Assembly: GCF_018070345.1 (NCBI RefSeq)
Contig: NZ_JAGPXX010000022.1
Location: 1 to 64,000, forward strand
From: Streptomyces sp. F63
Lineage (GTDB): Bacteria; Actinomycetota; Actinomycetes; Streptomycetales; Streptomycetaceae
Length of the DNA: 64,000 nucleotides
Reading direction: 5' to 3'
The position numbers and the translations under genes are program-made. Below, one piece after another: positions 33,596 through 41,155 of the stretch. How positions within the stretch are numbered: the stretch's first letter is position 1; the number at the start of each line of letters is the position of its first letter. The notes beneath the pieces are model-generated. The model searched no databases. It saw only the letters and a list, made by a program, of their open reading frames with translations, and was not told where the DNA came from.

Positions 33596-34312
33596 ATGGC
33601 GCTATCGGCCCGAGAGGTGCTGGACGAGGCGGTGCGGGAACTGGCTCCCGACTCCGGGGGCAACCGCTTCGTCGCCCGCGTCGCGGAGGGCACCGCGCCC
33701 CCGGAGACGATCGGGGTCTTCGCCCTCGAACAGCGGCACATCATCGGCTCCGACCGCCGCGGCTTCCTCCACCTGGCGGACCGTGCCGCCACCGAGCCGG
33801 CCGTGGAGGCGTTCTTCACCGGTCTGGCCCAGGGCGAGACCCTGGCCCTGGACCGCCTCTCGGAGCTGGAGGCGGCCTGCGGCCTCGACGCGGACACCGT
33901 GCGTGACTACGAACCCCTGGCCGGCTGCCAGACCTACCCGGCCTATGTCTCCTGGCTCGCGCTCAACGCCGAACCGGTCGAGGCCGTCATCGCCGTCACC
34001 GCCAACTTCGCGGCCTGGGGCAACTACTGCGCCGAGCTGAGCAGAGGGCTGCGCCGGCACTACGGATTCACGGACGCGGCCTGCGGCTTCGTCGACTTCT
34101 TCGCCACCCCCGCGCCGGAGGTCACCGAGCAGGCGCTGGACGCCGTGCAGTCGGGCCTGGACTCCGGGCGGCGCTTCGGGCGGCGGGCGGTGCACCACTA
34201 CGGGCGGCTCCTGCAGACCTATGAACTCATGTTCTGGGACACGCTCGCCGAACAGCCCGGGGCCCACCGCCCGCAGGATCCCCGCCCGAACACCGGCCGC
34301 GCCGGCGGCTGA
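33596..34312 (+). CDS. TenA/heme-oxygenase-fold protein
   Basis: A 238-residue all-helical protein with TenA/PqqC-like features: F-A-L-E-Q-R-H-I-I-G-S-D-R-R near residues 40-53, A-N-F-A-A-W-G-N-Y-C near 136-145 and a long C-terminal helical section with Y-E-L-M-F-W-D near 207-213. In this fold TenA hydrolyses thiamine fragments, while relatives bind a di-iron site or act as oxygenases. The active Cys expected in true TenA is not clearly placed, so I do not call it thiaminase. ATG at 33596 with AGGAGG 8 nt upstream; the frame runs open for kilobases upstream but only as shadow. It lies 191 bp after the aminotransferase gene. Confidence 0.8.
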   Translation: MALSAREVLDEAVRELAPDSGGNRFVARVAEGTAPPETIGVFALEQRHIIGSDRRGFLHLADRAATEPAVEAFFTGLAQGETLALDRLSELEAACGLDADTVRDYEPLAGCQTYPAYVSWLALNAEPVEAVIAVTANFAAWGNYCAELSRGLRRHYGFTDAACGFVDFFATPAPEVTEQALDAVQSGLDSGRRFGRRAVHHYGRLLQTYELMFWDTLAEQPGAHRPQDPRPNTGRAGG

Positions 34313-34335
34313 AGGGCGCCCGCCGGGAGAAGCGT

Positions 34336-34396
34336 GCCGAACGGGGCGGCGCCGAACGGGGCGGCGCCGAACGGGGCGAACGGGGCGAACGGGGCC
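34336..34396. repeat. GCCGAACGGGGCGGC tandem repeat in convergent gap
   Basis: Three copies of a 15-bp unit followed by three shorter GAACGGGGC units between the TenA-like and ChaB genes. Confidence 0.85.
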
Positions 34397-34445
34397 GCGC
34401 CTTCAGGCACCCGGGCCGGAGCGTGGAGCGTCCGGGGCGGCCCGG

Positions 34446-34859
34446 TCAGCTCTCCCGCCTCCTGCGGGTCCGCGAGCGGTTCTCCTTGCGCACGGCATCC
34501 AGCAGTTCCCGCCGCGACATCCTCGACCGGCCGGTGATGTCCATCCGCTGGGCCAGCTCGTACAGATGGGCCTTGGACGCCTGTTCGTCGACGCCCTCGC
34601 CGGTGGGCCCGCTCTGCGGCCGCGGCTGCGCCGCCCGGCGGTCGGACGGGCCCTTGCGGCCGCTCTCCTTGCGCTCCCAGTGGTCGCCCACCTTCTCGTA
34701 CATGTGCTTGAGCGCGCCGAAGGCCACCCGGTGCGCGCGCTCGCCCTCGCCGTACTCCTCCACGGCCGAGTCATGCGCCTTGATCCAGGTGCGCTGCGCC
34801 TTCTTGTCGGAGCGCTCCAGGGTCGAGGGGAGTTCCTTGCGTCCCGGCACCGGGATCAC
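34446..34859 (-). CDS. ChaB family protein with Rho-N-like C-terminus
   Basis: A 137-residue protein. Residues 1-65 match ChaB: P-G-R-K-E-L-P-S-T-L then S-D-K-K-A-Q-R-T-W-I-K-A-H-D-S-A, and A-F-G-A-L-K-H-M-Y-E-K-V-G-D-H-W. The C-terminal 35 residues (Y-E-L-A-Q-R-M-D-I-T-G-R-S-R-M-S-R-R-E-L) look like a Rho-termination-factor N-terminal/SAP-like helix-extended-loop-helix that may bind nucleic acid. ChaB is annotated as a cation-transport regulator but its biochemical role is poorly known. The GTG start at 34859 has GGAGAAGG upstream. It sits alone, convergent with the TenA-like gene. A short CTCCGTCTGCC repeat lies just upstream of it. Confidence 0.88.
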   Translation of the reverse strand: MIPVPGRKELPSTLERSDKKAQRTWIKAHDSAVEEYGEGERAHRVAFGALKHMYEKVGDHWERKESGRKGPSDRRAAQPRPQSGPTGEGVDEQASKAHLYELAQRMDITGRSRMSRRELLDAVRKENRSRTRRRRES

Positions 34860-34984
34860 CTGCCTTCTCCGTCTGCCTTCTCCGTCTGCCGTCTGCTGCT
34901 TGGTCGCCGGGTCCTGGTCGCGGTGTCGTGCGGTCCGTCCGTGACGACCGGACCGTCGGCCCGGCCCCGTGCGTCGCGGGTACC

Positions 34985-35756
34985 CGGACGGGGCGCTCCG
35001 ATGCCCGCCGTCCCGTCCGCGGCACCGGTGTGGGCGTCTCCGTCCGCTGCGGCGACGGCGGTTCCGGCCGCTACGACCCGGTCGTGGCCACCGACGGCCT
35101 GCGCTCCGCGACCCGCGGGCTGATCGGGATCCCCGACCGCCCGGAGCCCACCGGCATGGGCATCTGGCGCGCCACGGCACCGCGCCCCGAGGGCGTCGAC
35201 CGCACCGACCTCACCCACGGCGGCCCGTGCTGGATCGCCGGCTACTGCCCCACCGGCGGGGACTCCCTCTACGCGTATCCGGTCGAGCCGAAGCGCGACC
35301 CGGCCGCACTCGACCCGGCCCGGTACGCCGAGGAGATGCGGGGCCTCGCGGCCGGCTACGGCGGTGTCTGGAAGGAGATCGGCGAGCACCTCACCGATCC
35401 GGAACAGGTCCACTGCACCTGGTTCCACCGGCTGCTGGTGGAGGGTCCGTGGCACCGCGGCCGCGTCGTCCTCGCCGGGGACGCCGCCCACGCCTGCCCG
35501 CCGACCCTCGCCCAGGGCGCCGCGATGTCCCCGGAGGACGTCTCCGTCCTGGCCGGTCTCCTCACGGGCCCCGCCGCGTCCGCCTCCTCCCTCGACGCGC
35601 TGCTCACGGCCTACCGGGAGCGCCGGATGCCGCGCGTGCGCCGGGTCGTGGACGCATCGGTGCAGTTGGGGGAGTGGCTTGATGCGCGGCGACCGCGGCG
35701 CGGACGCCGCGGGCCTCATCGGCCGCACCATGACCGCCCTGCGTGCGGAACCGTGA
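34985..35756 (+). pseudogene. remnant of a PHBH-fold FAD-dependent monooxygenase
   Basis: The frame encodes the middle and C-terminal parts of an aromatic hydroxylase-type FAD monooxygenase: V-V-A-T-D-G-L-R-S-A-T-R near 35080 and the second FAD motif V-V-L-A-G-D-A-A-H-A-C-P-P near 35465-35505. The N-terminal GxGxxG domain is missing and no start or ribosome binding site precedes it. Near 35680 the frame breaks: after V-Q-L-G-E-W-L the continuation M-R-G-D-R-G-A-D-A-A-G-L-I-G-R-T lies in another frame ending at 35756, consistent with one extra T in TGGCTTGATG. It is a decaying fragment unless the N-terminal half was moved elsewhere. Confidence 0.8.
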
Positions 35757-35851
35757 GGGCCGCCGCGCCGGCGGACGGGCAGATCGGGCGCAACCGCGCC
35801 CAAGGGGTTGGGATACGCCCGTTTCCGTGTGAACCGGTGGCGGAGGCCGCG

Positions 35852-36799
35852 CTACCCCTGCTCCGCGCCGCGAGCGGAGGCCGGGGCGGTTGGCGTGCCG
35901 GCGGCGACCGGGTCCGCCTCCGCCCCGGTCCCGGCCTTCGCCTCCGTCTCCGCCGCGTCCCGGCCGGCCTCCGGACGGCGCGGACCGCCGCCGGCCGTGC
36001 CGCGCTGCGGGGCGAGGAAGAAGACCATGGTGGGGAGCAGGTACAGCAGCCAGGCCGCCACCTGGTACACGGTCGGGTCCGGCTGGAAGTTGAAGATCCC
36101 CTTCAGCAGCGTCCCGTACCAGCTGTCCGGCGAGATCGTGTCGCTGACGTCGAAGGCCTTGTCCGCCAGGCCGCCCAGGAAGCGTGCCTCCTGCAAGTCG
36201 TGCACCCCGTACGCGAGCACACCGGCGGCCACGACGATCAGCATCCCGCCCGTCCAGGTGAAGAACCGCGCCAGGTTGATCCTCAGCGCGCCGCGGTAGA
36301 ACAGCCAGCCCAGCAGGACCGCGGTGGCGATGCCCAGCAGCGCCCCGAGCAGCGGCGCGGACGTCCCCTCGCCGCTGGCCCGCACCGATGCCCAGACGAA
36401 CAGGGCCGTCTCCAGGCCCTCGCGGCCCACGGCGAGGAACGCGGTCGCGACGAGCGCGCCGGTGCCGAGCTCCAGCGCGGCGTCCAGCTTGCCGTGCAGT
36501 TCCCGTTTGAGGTGCCGCGCGGTGCGCCGCATCCAGAAGACCATCCACGTCACCAGGGACACGGCCAGGATCGACAGCGAGCCGCCCAGCAGCTCCTGCG
36601 CCTCGAAGGTCAGCTCCTGGGAGCCGAACTCCAGGGAGGCGCCGAAGCCCAGCGAGATGGCCACGGCGATCCCGACGCCGGCCCAGACCGGCTTCAGGGC
36701 GTCCCGGCGGCCGGTCTTCACGAGGTAGGCGACGAGGATGGAGACGACGAGGCTGGCCTCCAGCCCCTCCCGCAGGCCGATCAGGTAGTTGCCGAACAT
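35852..36799 (-). CDS. efeU: ferrous/ferric iron permease EfeU (FTR1 family)
   Basis: A 315-residue membrane permease with about seven helices. The two FTR1 iron-binding motifs are present: R-E-G-L-E near residues 9-13 and again near 130 (V-G-R-E-G-L-E). It moves iron across the cytoplasmic membrane after oxidation or delivery by EfeO/EfeB. The last 50 residues are a cytosolic Ala/Glu/Pro-rich tail outside the family core. ATG at 36799 with GGAGGGA upstream, 22 bp after efeB. It is the final gene of an efeO-efeB-efeU operon. Confidence 0.95.
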   Translation of the reverse strand: MFGNYLIGLREGLEASLVVSILVAYLVKTGRRDALKPVWAGVGIAVAISLGFGASLEFGSQELTFEAQELLGGSLSILAVSLVTWMVFWMRRTARHLKRELHGKLDAALELGTGALVATAFLAVGREGLETALFVWASVRASGEGTSAPLLGALLGIATAVLLGWLFYRGALRINLARFFTWTGGMLIVVAAGVLAYGVHDLQEARFLGGLADKAFDVSDTISPDSWYGTLLKGIFNFQPDPTVYQVAAWLLYLLPTMVFFLAPQRGTAGGGPRRPEAGRDAAETEAKAGTGAEADPVAAGTPTAPASARGAEQG

Positions 36800-36821
36800 G
36801 CCGGTCCCTCCACTGGATTGA

Positions 36822-38099
36822 TCACGAGAACAGCTCCCGGCCCCACCAGTCGTCCCGGTCGCGGACGCCCGGCGGAACGGCGAAGACGGCCGAACCCACG
36901 TGCTGGATGTACTCGTTGAGCGCGTCGCTCCGCGCCAGGTTCCGCTGGACGGGGATGAAGGCGTCCCGCACGTCCCGCTGGTAGGCGAGGAAGAACAGGC
37001 CGGCGTCGAGGCGGCCCAGCTTGTCGGTGCCGTCCGTGAACGAGTAGCCGCGGCGCAGCATCCGGGCCCCGCCGTTGGCGTCCGGGTGCGCCAGCCGGAC
37101 GTGCGAGGTGGGCAGCATCGCCCTGAGGTTCGGCTCGTCGTGCTCCCGCGCCTTGCCGGCCGGCGCCCCCTCGCCCTTGTCGCGTCCGAAGATGTCCTCC
37201 TGCTCCCGCAGGGACGTGCGGTCCCAGGTCTCGATGTGCATCCGGATCCGGCGCGCGACGAGATACGAGCCGCCGGCCATCCACGCCGGGCCGTCCTTCT
37301 CCGGGACCCAGACGTGCCGGTCCAGGGCCGCGGTGTCCCCGGCCGCGATGTTCCGGGTGCCGTCCTTGAAACCGAACATGTTCCGCGGTGTCTGCGCGTC
37401 GGGCGTGGTGGACGAGGTCTTGCCGAAGCCGAGCTGCGACCAGCGGATCGCGGTCCTGCCGAAGCCGATCCGGGCCAGGTTGCGGATCGCGTGCACCGCG
37501 ACCTGCGGGTCGTCCGCGCACGCCTGGACGCACAGGTCACCGCCGCTGCGCGCCGGGTCGAGGTTGTCGCCGGGGAAGGCCGGCAGGTCCACCAGGGCCT
37601 CCGGCCGCCGGTCCGCCAGGCCGAACCGGCCCTTGGCAAAGAGGGACGGGCCGAAGCCGAGGGTGAGCGTCAGCCGCGACGGTTTGAGGCCGAGCGCCTC
37701 GCCCGTGTCGTCCGGTGGGGCCTCCGGCAGCCCGCCGTGCGCGCCCTCGCCGACCGGCCGGCCCCGGGTCATCAGCGCCGCGGCGGCCGTCCAGTCCCTG
37801 AGGAGGCCGGCCAGTGCGGCCCGGTCCCCGGTGGTCACGTCGAAGGCCGCGAAGTGCAGCCGGTCCTGCACGGCCGTGGCGATGCCCGCCTGGTGGGGGC
37901 CGTGGAAGGGGACGGCGTCACCGGCCGGCCCGGCGGCCGCCGCGCCGTCGCCGCCGAACGCGGTGGCCGCGCCGCCGGCCGCGGCCGCGCCGAGCGCCAG
38001 CCCGGCACCGCCCCAGCCGATCAGGGCCCGGCGCGTGGGAGCCCGGCCCTCCGCCGGTCCGTCCCCGCTGCCGGCCGCGCCGGTGTTCTCCTCCGCCAT
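36822..38099 (-). CDS. efeB: EfeB, Tat-exported DyP-type heme peroxidase
   Basis: A 425-residue DyP peroxidase. The Tat signal has twin Arg at residues 23-24 (T-R-R-A-L-I-G-W) and a long Ala-rich hydrophobic run. The DyP motif G-F-K-D-G-T-R-N lies near residue 240, the proximal heme His in S-H-V-R-L-A-H-P near 330, and Arg in R-R-G-Y-S-F follows. EfeB oxidises ferrous iron or takes part in heme-iron use outside the membrane. I chose ATG 38099 because AGAAGGAGG lies upstream; an in-frame start 21 codons earlier lies inside the efeO end. The operon order efeO-efeB-efeU is the usual actinobacterial one. Confidence 0.95.
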   Translation of the reverse strand: MAEENTGAAGSGDGPAEGRAPTRRALIGWGGAGLALGAAAAGGAATAFGGDGAAAAGPAGDAVPFHGPHQAGIATAVQDRLHFAAFDVTTGDRAALAGLLRDWTAAAALMTRGRPVGEGAHGGLPEAPPDDTGEALGLKPSRLTLTLGFGPSLFAKGRFGLADRRPEALVDLPAFPGDNLDPARSGGDLCVQACADDPQVAVHAIRNLARIGFGRTAIRWSQLGFGKTSSTTPDAQTPRNMFGFKDGTRNIAAGDTAALDRHVWVPEKDGPAWMAGGSYLVARRIRMHIETWDRTSLREQEDIFGRDKGEGAPAGKAREHDEPNLRAMLPTSHVRLAHPDANGGARMLRRGYSFTDGTDKLGRLDAGLFFLAYQRDVRDAFIPVQRNLARSDALNEYIQHVGSAVFAVPPGVRDRDDWWGRELFS

Positions 38100-38158
38100 G
38101 GAGCCGCCCCCTCCTTCTGCCCGCTGCGTGGTGTGCCGGGTACCGCCGGGTGTGCCGG

Positions 38159-39313
38159 TCACCCGGCGACGGCCGCGGCCAGCTTCGACAGCGGCTCCGC
38201 GAGCGCGTTGACCGCGTCGGACAGCTTCTTCCGCTCCGCCTCGCCGACCTTGTCGTAGGAGACGAAGGCGTGGTCCCCCCGGCCCTCGCGGTAGGTGTCG
38301 AGCAGCTCGTTCAGCGAGGTGAACTGCCGGTCCAGCTCCTTGACGAGCTCCGGGTCGTTCTCCCGGGCGACCGGCTTCAGCAGCTCGTACGACGTCTGCG
38401 CGCCCTCGACGTTGGCCTTGAAGTCCACCAGGTCGGTGTGGCTGTACCGCTCCTCCTCACCGGTGACCTTGCCGGTGGCGACCTCGTCCAGGAGTTCCTT
38501 GGCGCCGTTGGCCATGGAGGTCGGGGTGATCTCCGCGGAGCCGACTCTCTTCTCCCAGTCCCCGAGGTCCTTGATCAGGAGATCGGCCAGTTCCTTGTCG
38601 CGGGAGGTGATCTTCTTCTCCGCCCAGAGCGACTTCTCCAGACGGTGCCAGCCGGTCCAGTCCTTCTCCGGGTCCCGGCCGTCCTCCAGGCCGTCCTCGC
38701 GCAGGTCCACCTTGGGGTCGATGTCTCCGAACGACTCGGCGACCGGCTCGGTGCGCTCCCAGCCGATGCGGGACGCGGCGTACGCCTTCTTCGCGGCGGC
38801 GATGTCGCCGTCCTTCACGGCGTCCGCGAAGACCTGCGCCTTGGGCAGGGTCTCCTCCGCCTGCTCCCGGACGTACCGGCGGTAGGCGGCGACGGCGGCG
38901 TCCATTTCGGGACTGCGCTCCGCCTTCTCGCCGCCGCCGGTGGCCCTGACCTTCTGCCGGATGCCGTCGCCCTTCATGCCCGGCTTGCAGGCGATCACGT
39001 AGTCGCCGGGCTCGACCTCGGCGGTGATGGTCGCCCTGGTGCCGGAGCCGATGTTCTCCCGCTCGGTGACGATGCGGCCGTCCGGGAAGAGCAGGTAGAC
39101 CTCGGTGACCTTGGAGCCCGTGTTCTCGACCGCCAGCCGGACGTGGCCGGCGGGGAACTCCTTCTCCGACACCTCGCACGAGGAGTCGCCGGCGGTCACC
39201 TCGACGGTGTCCTGCCCGCCCTTGGCGTCGCTCTTCTCGGCGCAGCCGGTGATGAGGGTCAGGGCGGCCGCGGTGACGGCCGCGGTGACGAGCGGGAGAC
39301 GGACAGGGCGCAT
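38159..39313 (-). CDS. efeO: EfeO, iron-binding lipoprotein with cupredoxin and M75 domains
   Basis: A 384-residue lipoprotein: signal with lipobox L-I-T-G-C (Cys24), cupredoxin-like domain at about 35-125, then the imelysin/peptidase-M75 domain with the metal motif H-R-L-E near residues 224-227. EfeO captures extracellular iron and hands it to EfeU. It is the first gene of the operon and starts 40 bp downstream (on the minus strand) of an IdeR/DmdR-like box, so it should be repressed by iron. Confidence 0.95.
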   Translation of the reverse strand: MRPVRLPLVTAAVTAAALTLITGCAEKSDAKGGQDTVEVTAGDSSCEVSEKEFPAGHVRLAVENTGSKVTEVYLLFPDGRIVTERENIGSGTRATITAEVEPGDYVIACKPGMKGDGIRQKVRATGGGEKAERSPEMDAAVAAYRRYVREQAEETLPKAQVFADAVKDGDIAAAKKAYAASRIGWERTEPVAESFGDIDPKVDLREDGLEDGRDPEKDWTGWHRLEKSLWAEKKITSRDKELADLLIKDLGDWEKRVGSAEITPTSMANGAKELLDEVATGKVTGEEERYSHTDLVDFKANVEGAQTSYELLKPVARENDPELVKELDRQFTSLNELLDTYREGRGDHAFVSYDKVGEAERKKLSDAVNALAEPLSKLAAAVAG

Positions 39314-39353
39314 GGGCGGGCTCCGGTGGCGGACGGATCGGCGTGGCCTCGGG

Positions 39354-39372
39354 TGAGGTGTACCTAAGTTAA
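39354..39372 (-). promoter_or_regulatory. IdeR/DmdR-like iron box upstream of efeO
   Basis: On the minus strand TTAACTTAGGTACACCTCA matches the actinobacterial iron box TTAGGTTAGGCTCACCTAA at 14 of 19 positions, including T-T-A-G-G and C-A-C-C-T. It lies 40 bp upstream of the efeO ATG, where it could block the promoter when iron is sufficient. Confidence 0.75.
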
Positions 39373-39450
39373 CCCACCCTTACCGGGCCCCGGCCAGGGG
39401 GGTGCGCTGTGACAGAGCTCTCCCGGACGGCGCCGCTCCGCTCCCGCGGC

Positions 39451-39496
39451 CGTCCGGAAGCGCCGTCCGGAAGCGCCGTCCGGAAGCGCCGTCCGG
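39451..39496. repeat. CGTCCGGAAGCGC tandem repeat
   Basis: Three and a half copies of a 13-bp unit between efeO and the DHFR-like gene. Confidence 0.88.
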
Positions 39497-39522
39497 CCCC
39501 GCCCGCCGTCCGCCGCCGGGGC

Positions 39523-40140
39523 CTACGCGCCGGTCGTGCGGGCGTACGTCAGGAAGGCCGCGCCGCTCTCCAGGACCGTGTGGCCGGTGAGTTCCCAGCG
39601 GCGGGGGTCGAAGGCGGTCCCGGAGGCGAAGAGGGGGACGCCGGTGCCGACGGTCAGCGGACTCAGCTTGATGATCAACTCGTCGATCTCCCCGTAGAGG
39701 GCTCCGGCCAGCTCACCGCCGCCGATCAGCCAGATGTCCTTGCCGTCGCCGCCGTCCCGGCCGGTCTCCCGCTTGAGCTCCCGGACCTTTCCCACCGGGT
39801 CCTCGGGCACGAGTTCGACGGCCGGGTCCGGGCTCTCGCTCAGGGTGCGGCTGACCACCAGGTGCCGCAGGTGCGGGTAGGCGTCGGTGATGTCGGCCCT
39901 GAGACCGATCTCGTAGGTGCGCCGGCCCTCGATGACGGTGCCAAAGCGTTTCGCCTCCGCCGTGACCGACAGCGCGGCCCGGGCCGGGGCCGGCAGGGTC
40001 TCCGGGTACTCGGCGACGATGTGGGCGAGGTAGTCCTCGGGGACCGGCCAGAAGCCGCCGGGGCCCGTGGGGTCGGCGCCGTCCGGGCCTGCGATGAAGC
40101 CGTCGAGGGTGGAGGCGATGTAGTAGACGAGCTTGCGCAC
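39523..40140 (-). CDS. RibD-C/dihydrofolate-reductase-like protein
   Basis: A 205-residue protein of the DHFR-like RibD C-terminal family: R-K-L-V-Y-Y-I-A-S-T-L-D-G-F-I-A at the start, R-R-T-Y-E near 75, D-I-W-L-I-G-G-G-E-L near 140-149 as the NADPH-binding turn. These reduce pteridine-like or other small substrates with NADPH; many actinobacterial members have no known substrate. GTG start at 40140 with AAAGG upstream. A co-directional TetR gene lies 103 bp upstream and probably controls it. Confidence 0.88.
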   Translation of the reverse strand: MRKLVYYIASTLDGFIAGPDGADPTGPGGFWPVPEDYLAHIVAEYPETLPAPARAALSVTAEAKRFGTVIEGRRTYEIGLRADITDAYPHLRHLVVSRTLSESPDPAVELVPEDPVGKVRELKRETGRDGGDGKDIWLIGGGELAGALYGEIDELIIKLSPLTVGTGVPLFASGTAFDPRRWELTGHTVLESGAAFLTYARTTGA

Positions 40141-40243
40141 GGGGGACCTTTCGACGATCGGCCGGCGGCGGTGGCGGCTCCCGCGTCCGGGCGCCGGGGG
40201 GCTTCGTGATCTTCGCACGCGTGCCCGGTCGGGCGGGGCCGAT

Positions 40244-40855
40244 TCAGCCGCAGAGGCCGCGGATCAGTGCCCGTGCCGTCGTCGTCGCCCGCTCGGCCAC
40301 CGTGTCCGCGGCCTCACCCGGCTCGCCGAACAGGCCGCTGAGCAGCAGGGCGGCGTAGCCGCGGGTCAGCGCGGCCAGGGCCTCCAGGAGGGTGGTGGCC
40401 AGTTCGTGGCCGCCGTCGGGGACCAGCGCGAACGCGTCCGGCAGCAGCATGTCGATGAACGCCCGCCCGCTGTCGCGGAGTTCGGGATGGGCCGCGCGCA
40501 GCTCGGTGTGGAAGAGGATGTCGAAGCCGCCCCGGAAACGCGCGGCCGCCCGGACGTAGACCTCGCCCACCGCCGCGAGCCGGTCCTCCGGGGTGCCGAG
40601 GTCCGCGGCCGCCGCGGCGTACATCTCGTTGACCCGCCGCGACACCTCCAGCGCGGCGGCCGCCAGCAGCGCGTCCCGGTCGGCGAAGTGGCGGTACGGG
40701 GCGCCCGGGCTGACGCCGGTGCGGCGCGCGGCCTCCGAGACCGAGAAGCCGCGCACCCCGGCCTCGTCGACGATCTCCAGCGTCGCGCGGACCAGTGCGG
40801 CGCTCAGATCGCCGTGGTGGTACGTGCCGCGCCGTCCCTTCGCCCTGGTCACCAT
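40244..40855 (-). CDS. TetR-family regulator
   Basis: A 203-residue regulator. The N-terminal helix-turn-helix is clear: Y-H-H-G-D-L-S-A-A-L-V-R-A-T-L then F-S-V-S-E-A-A-R-R-T-G-V-S-P-G-A-P-Y-R-H-F at about residues 37-57. The ligand domain is all-helical with a C-terminal region related to the TetR_C_13/WHG types. I prefer ATG 40855 (GAGTAGG 9 nt upstream) to a TTG six codons earlier. It precedes the DHFR-like gene in the same direction and likely regulates it; the ligand is unknown. Confidence 0.88.
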   Translation of the reverse strand: MVTRAKGRRGTYHHGDLSAALVRATLEIVDEAGVRGFSVSEAARRTGVSPGAPYRHFADRDALLAAAALEVSRRVNEMYAAAAADLGTPEDRLAAVGEVYVRAAARFRGGFDILFHTELRAAHPELRDSGRAFIDMLLPDAFALVPDGGHELATTLLEALAALTRGYAALLLSGLFGEPGEAADTVAERATTTARALIRGLCG

Positions 40856-41155
40856 CCGGTAGAGCCTACTCAAAGTCGTTCAGGGGCCGCGCCCGGTGGG
40901 CCCGCCGGTTCCGCGGGTTCTCGCCGGGCCCCGGTCACCTCACCGATCGCGGTGGGCCGGCGGGGCCGGCCGGCCCCCGGGCGGCGGCCCGGGACCGTAT
41001 CGGGCGGCCGCCCGGGGCACAGCGGCCGCCCGGGGCACAGCGGTGTCCCGGGCTCCCGGCCCGGACCCCGGCGGTACCCCGGGACGGCGCCCGGGGCCGG
41101 GGACGGGAGCGGCGCCCCGGGGCCGGGCCGGGAACCGGAGCCGCCGCCCCGCCGC
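40856..41155. other. 300-bp gap with 18-bp direct repeat
   Basis: Between the end of the Mo-hydroxylase operon and the TetR gene start. It contains two adjacent copies of CGGCCGCCCGGGGCACAG at 41005-41040 and GC-rich inverted segments, but no gene or clear terminator. Confidence 0.6.

Noticed and set aside
29975..34312. 1445-codon plus-strand open frame as one giant protein
   Set aside because: Only the last 238 codons have family signatures and a Shine-Dalgarno (TenA-like); the rest is antisense or out-of-frame shadow of the SDR, LPMO and aminotransferase genes.
33596..34312. PqqC as part of a PQQ pathway for the dehydrogenase at 53.9 kb
   Set aside because: The fold is shared but no pqqA, pqqD or pqqE is nearby and PqqC-specific residues are not evident.
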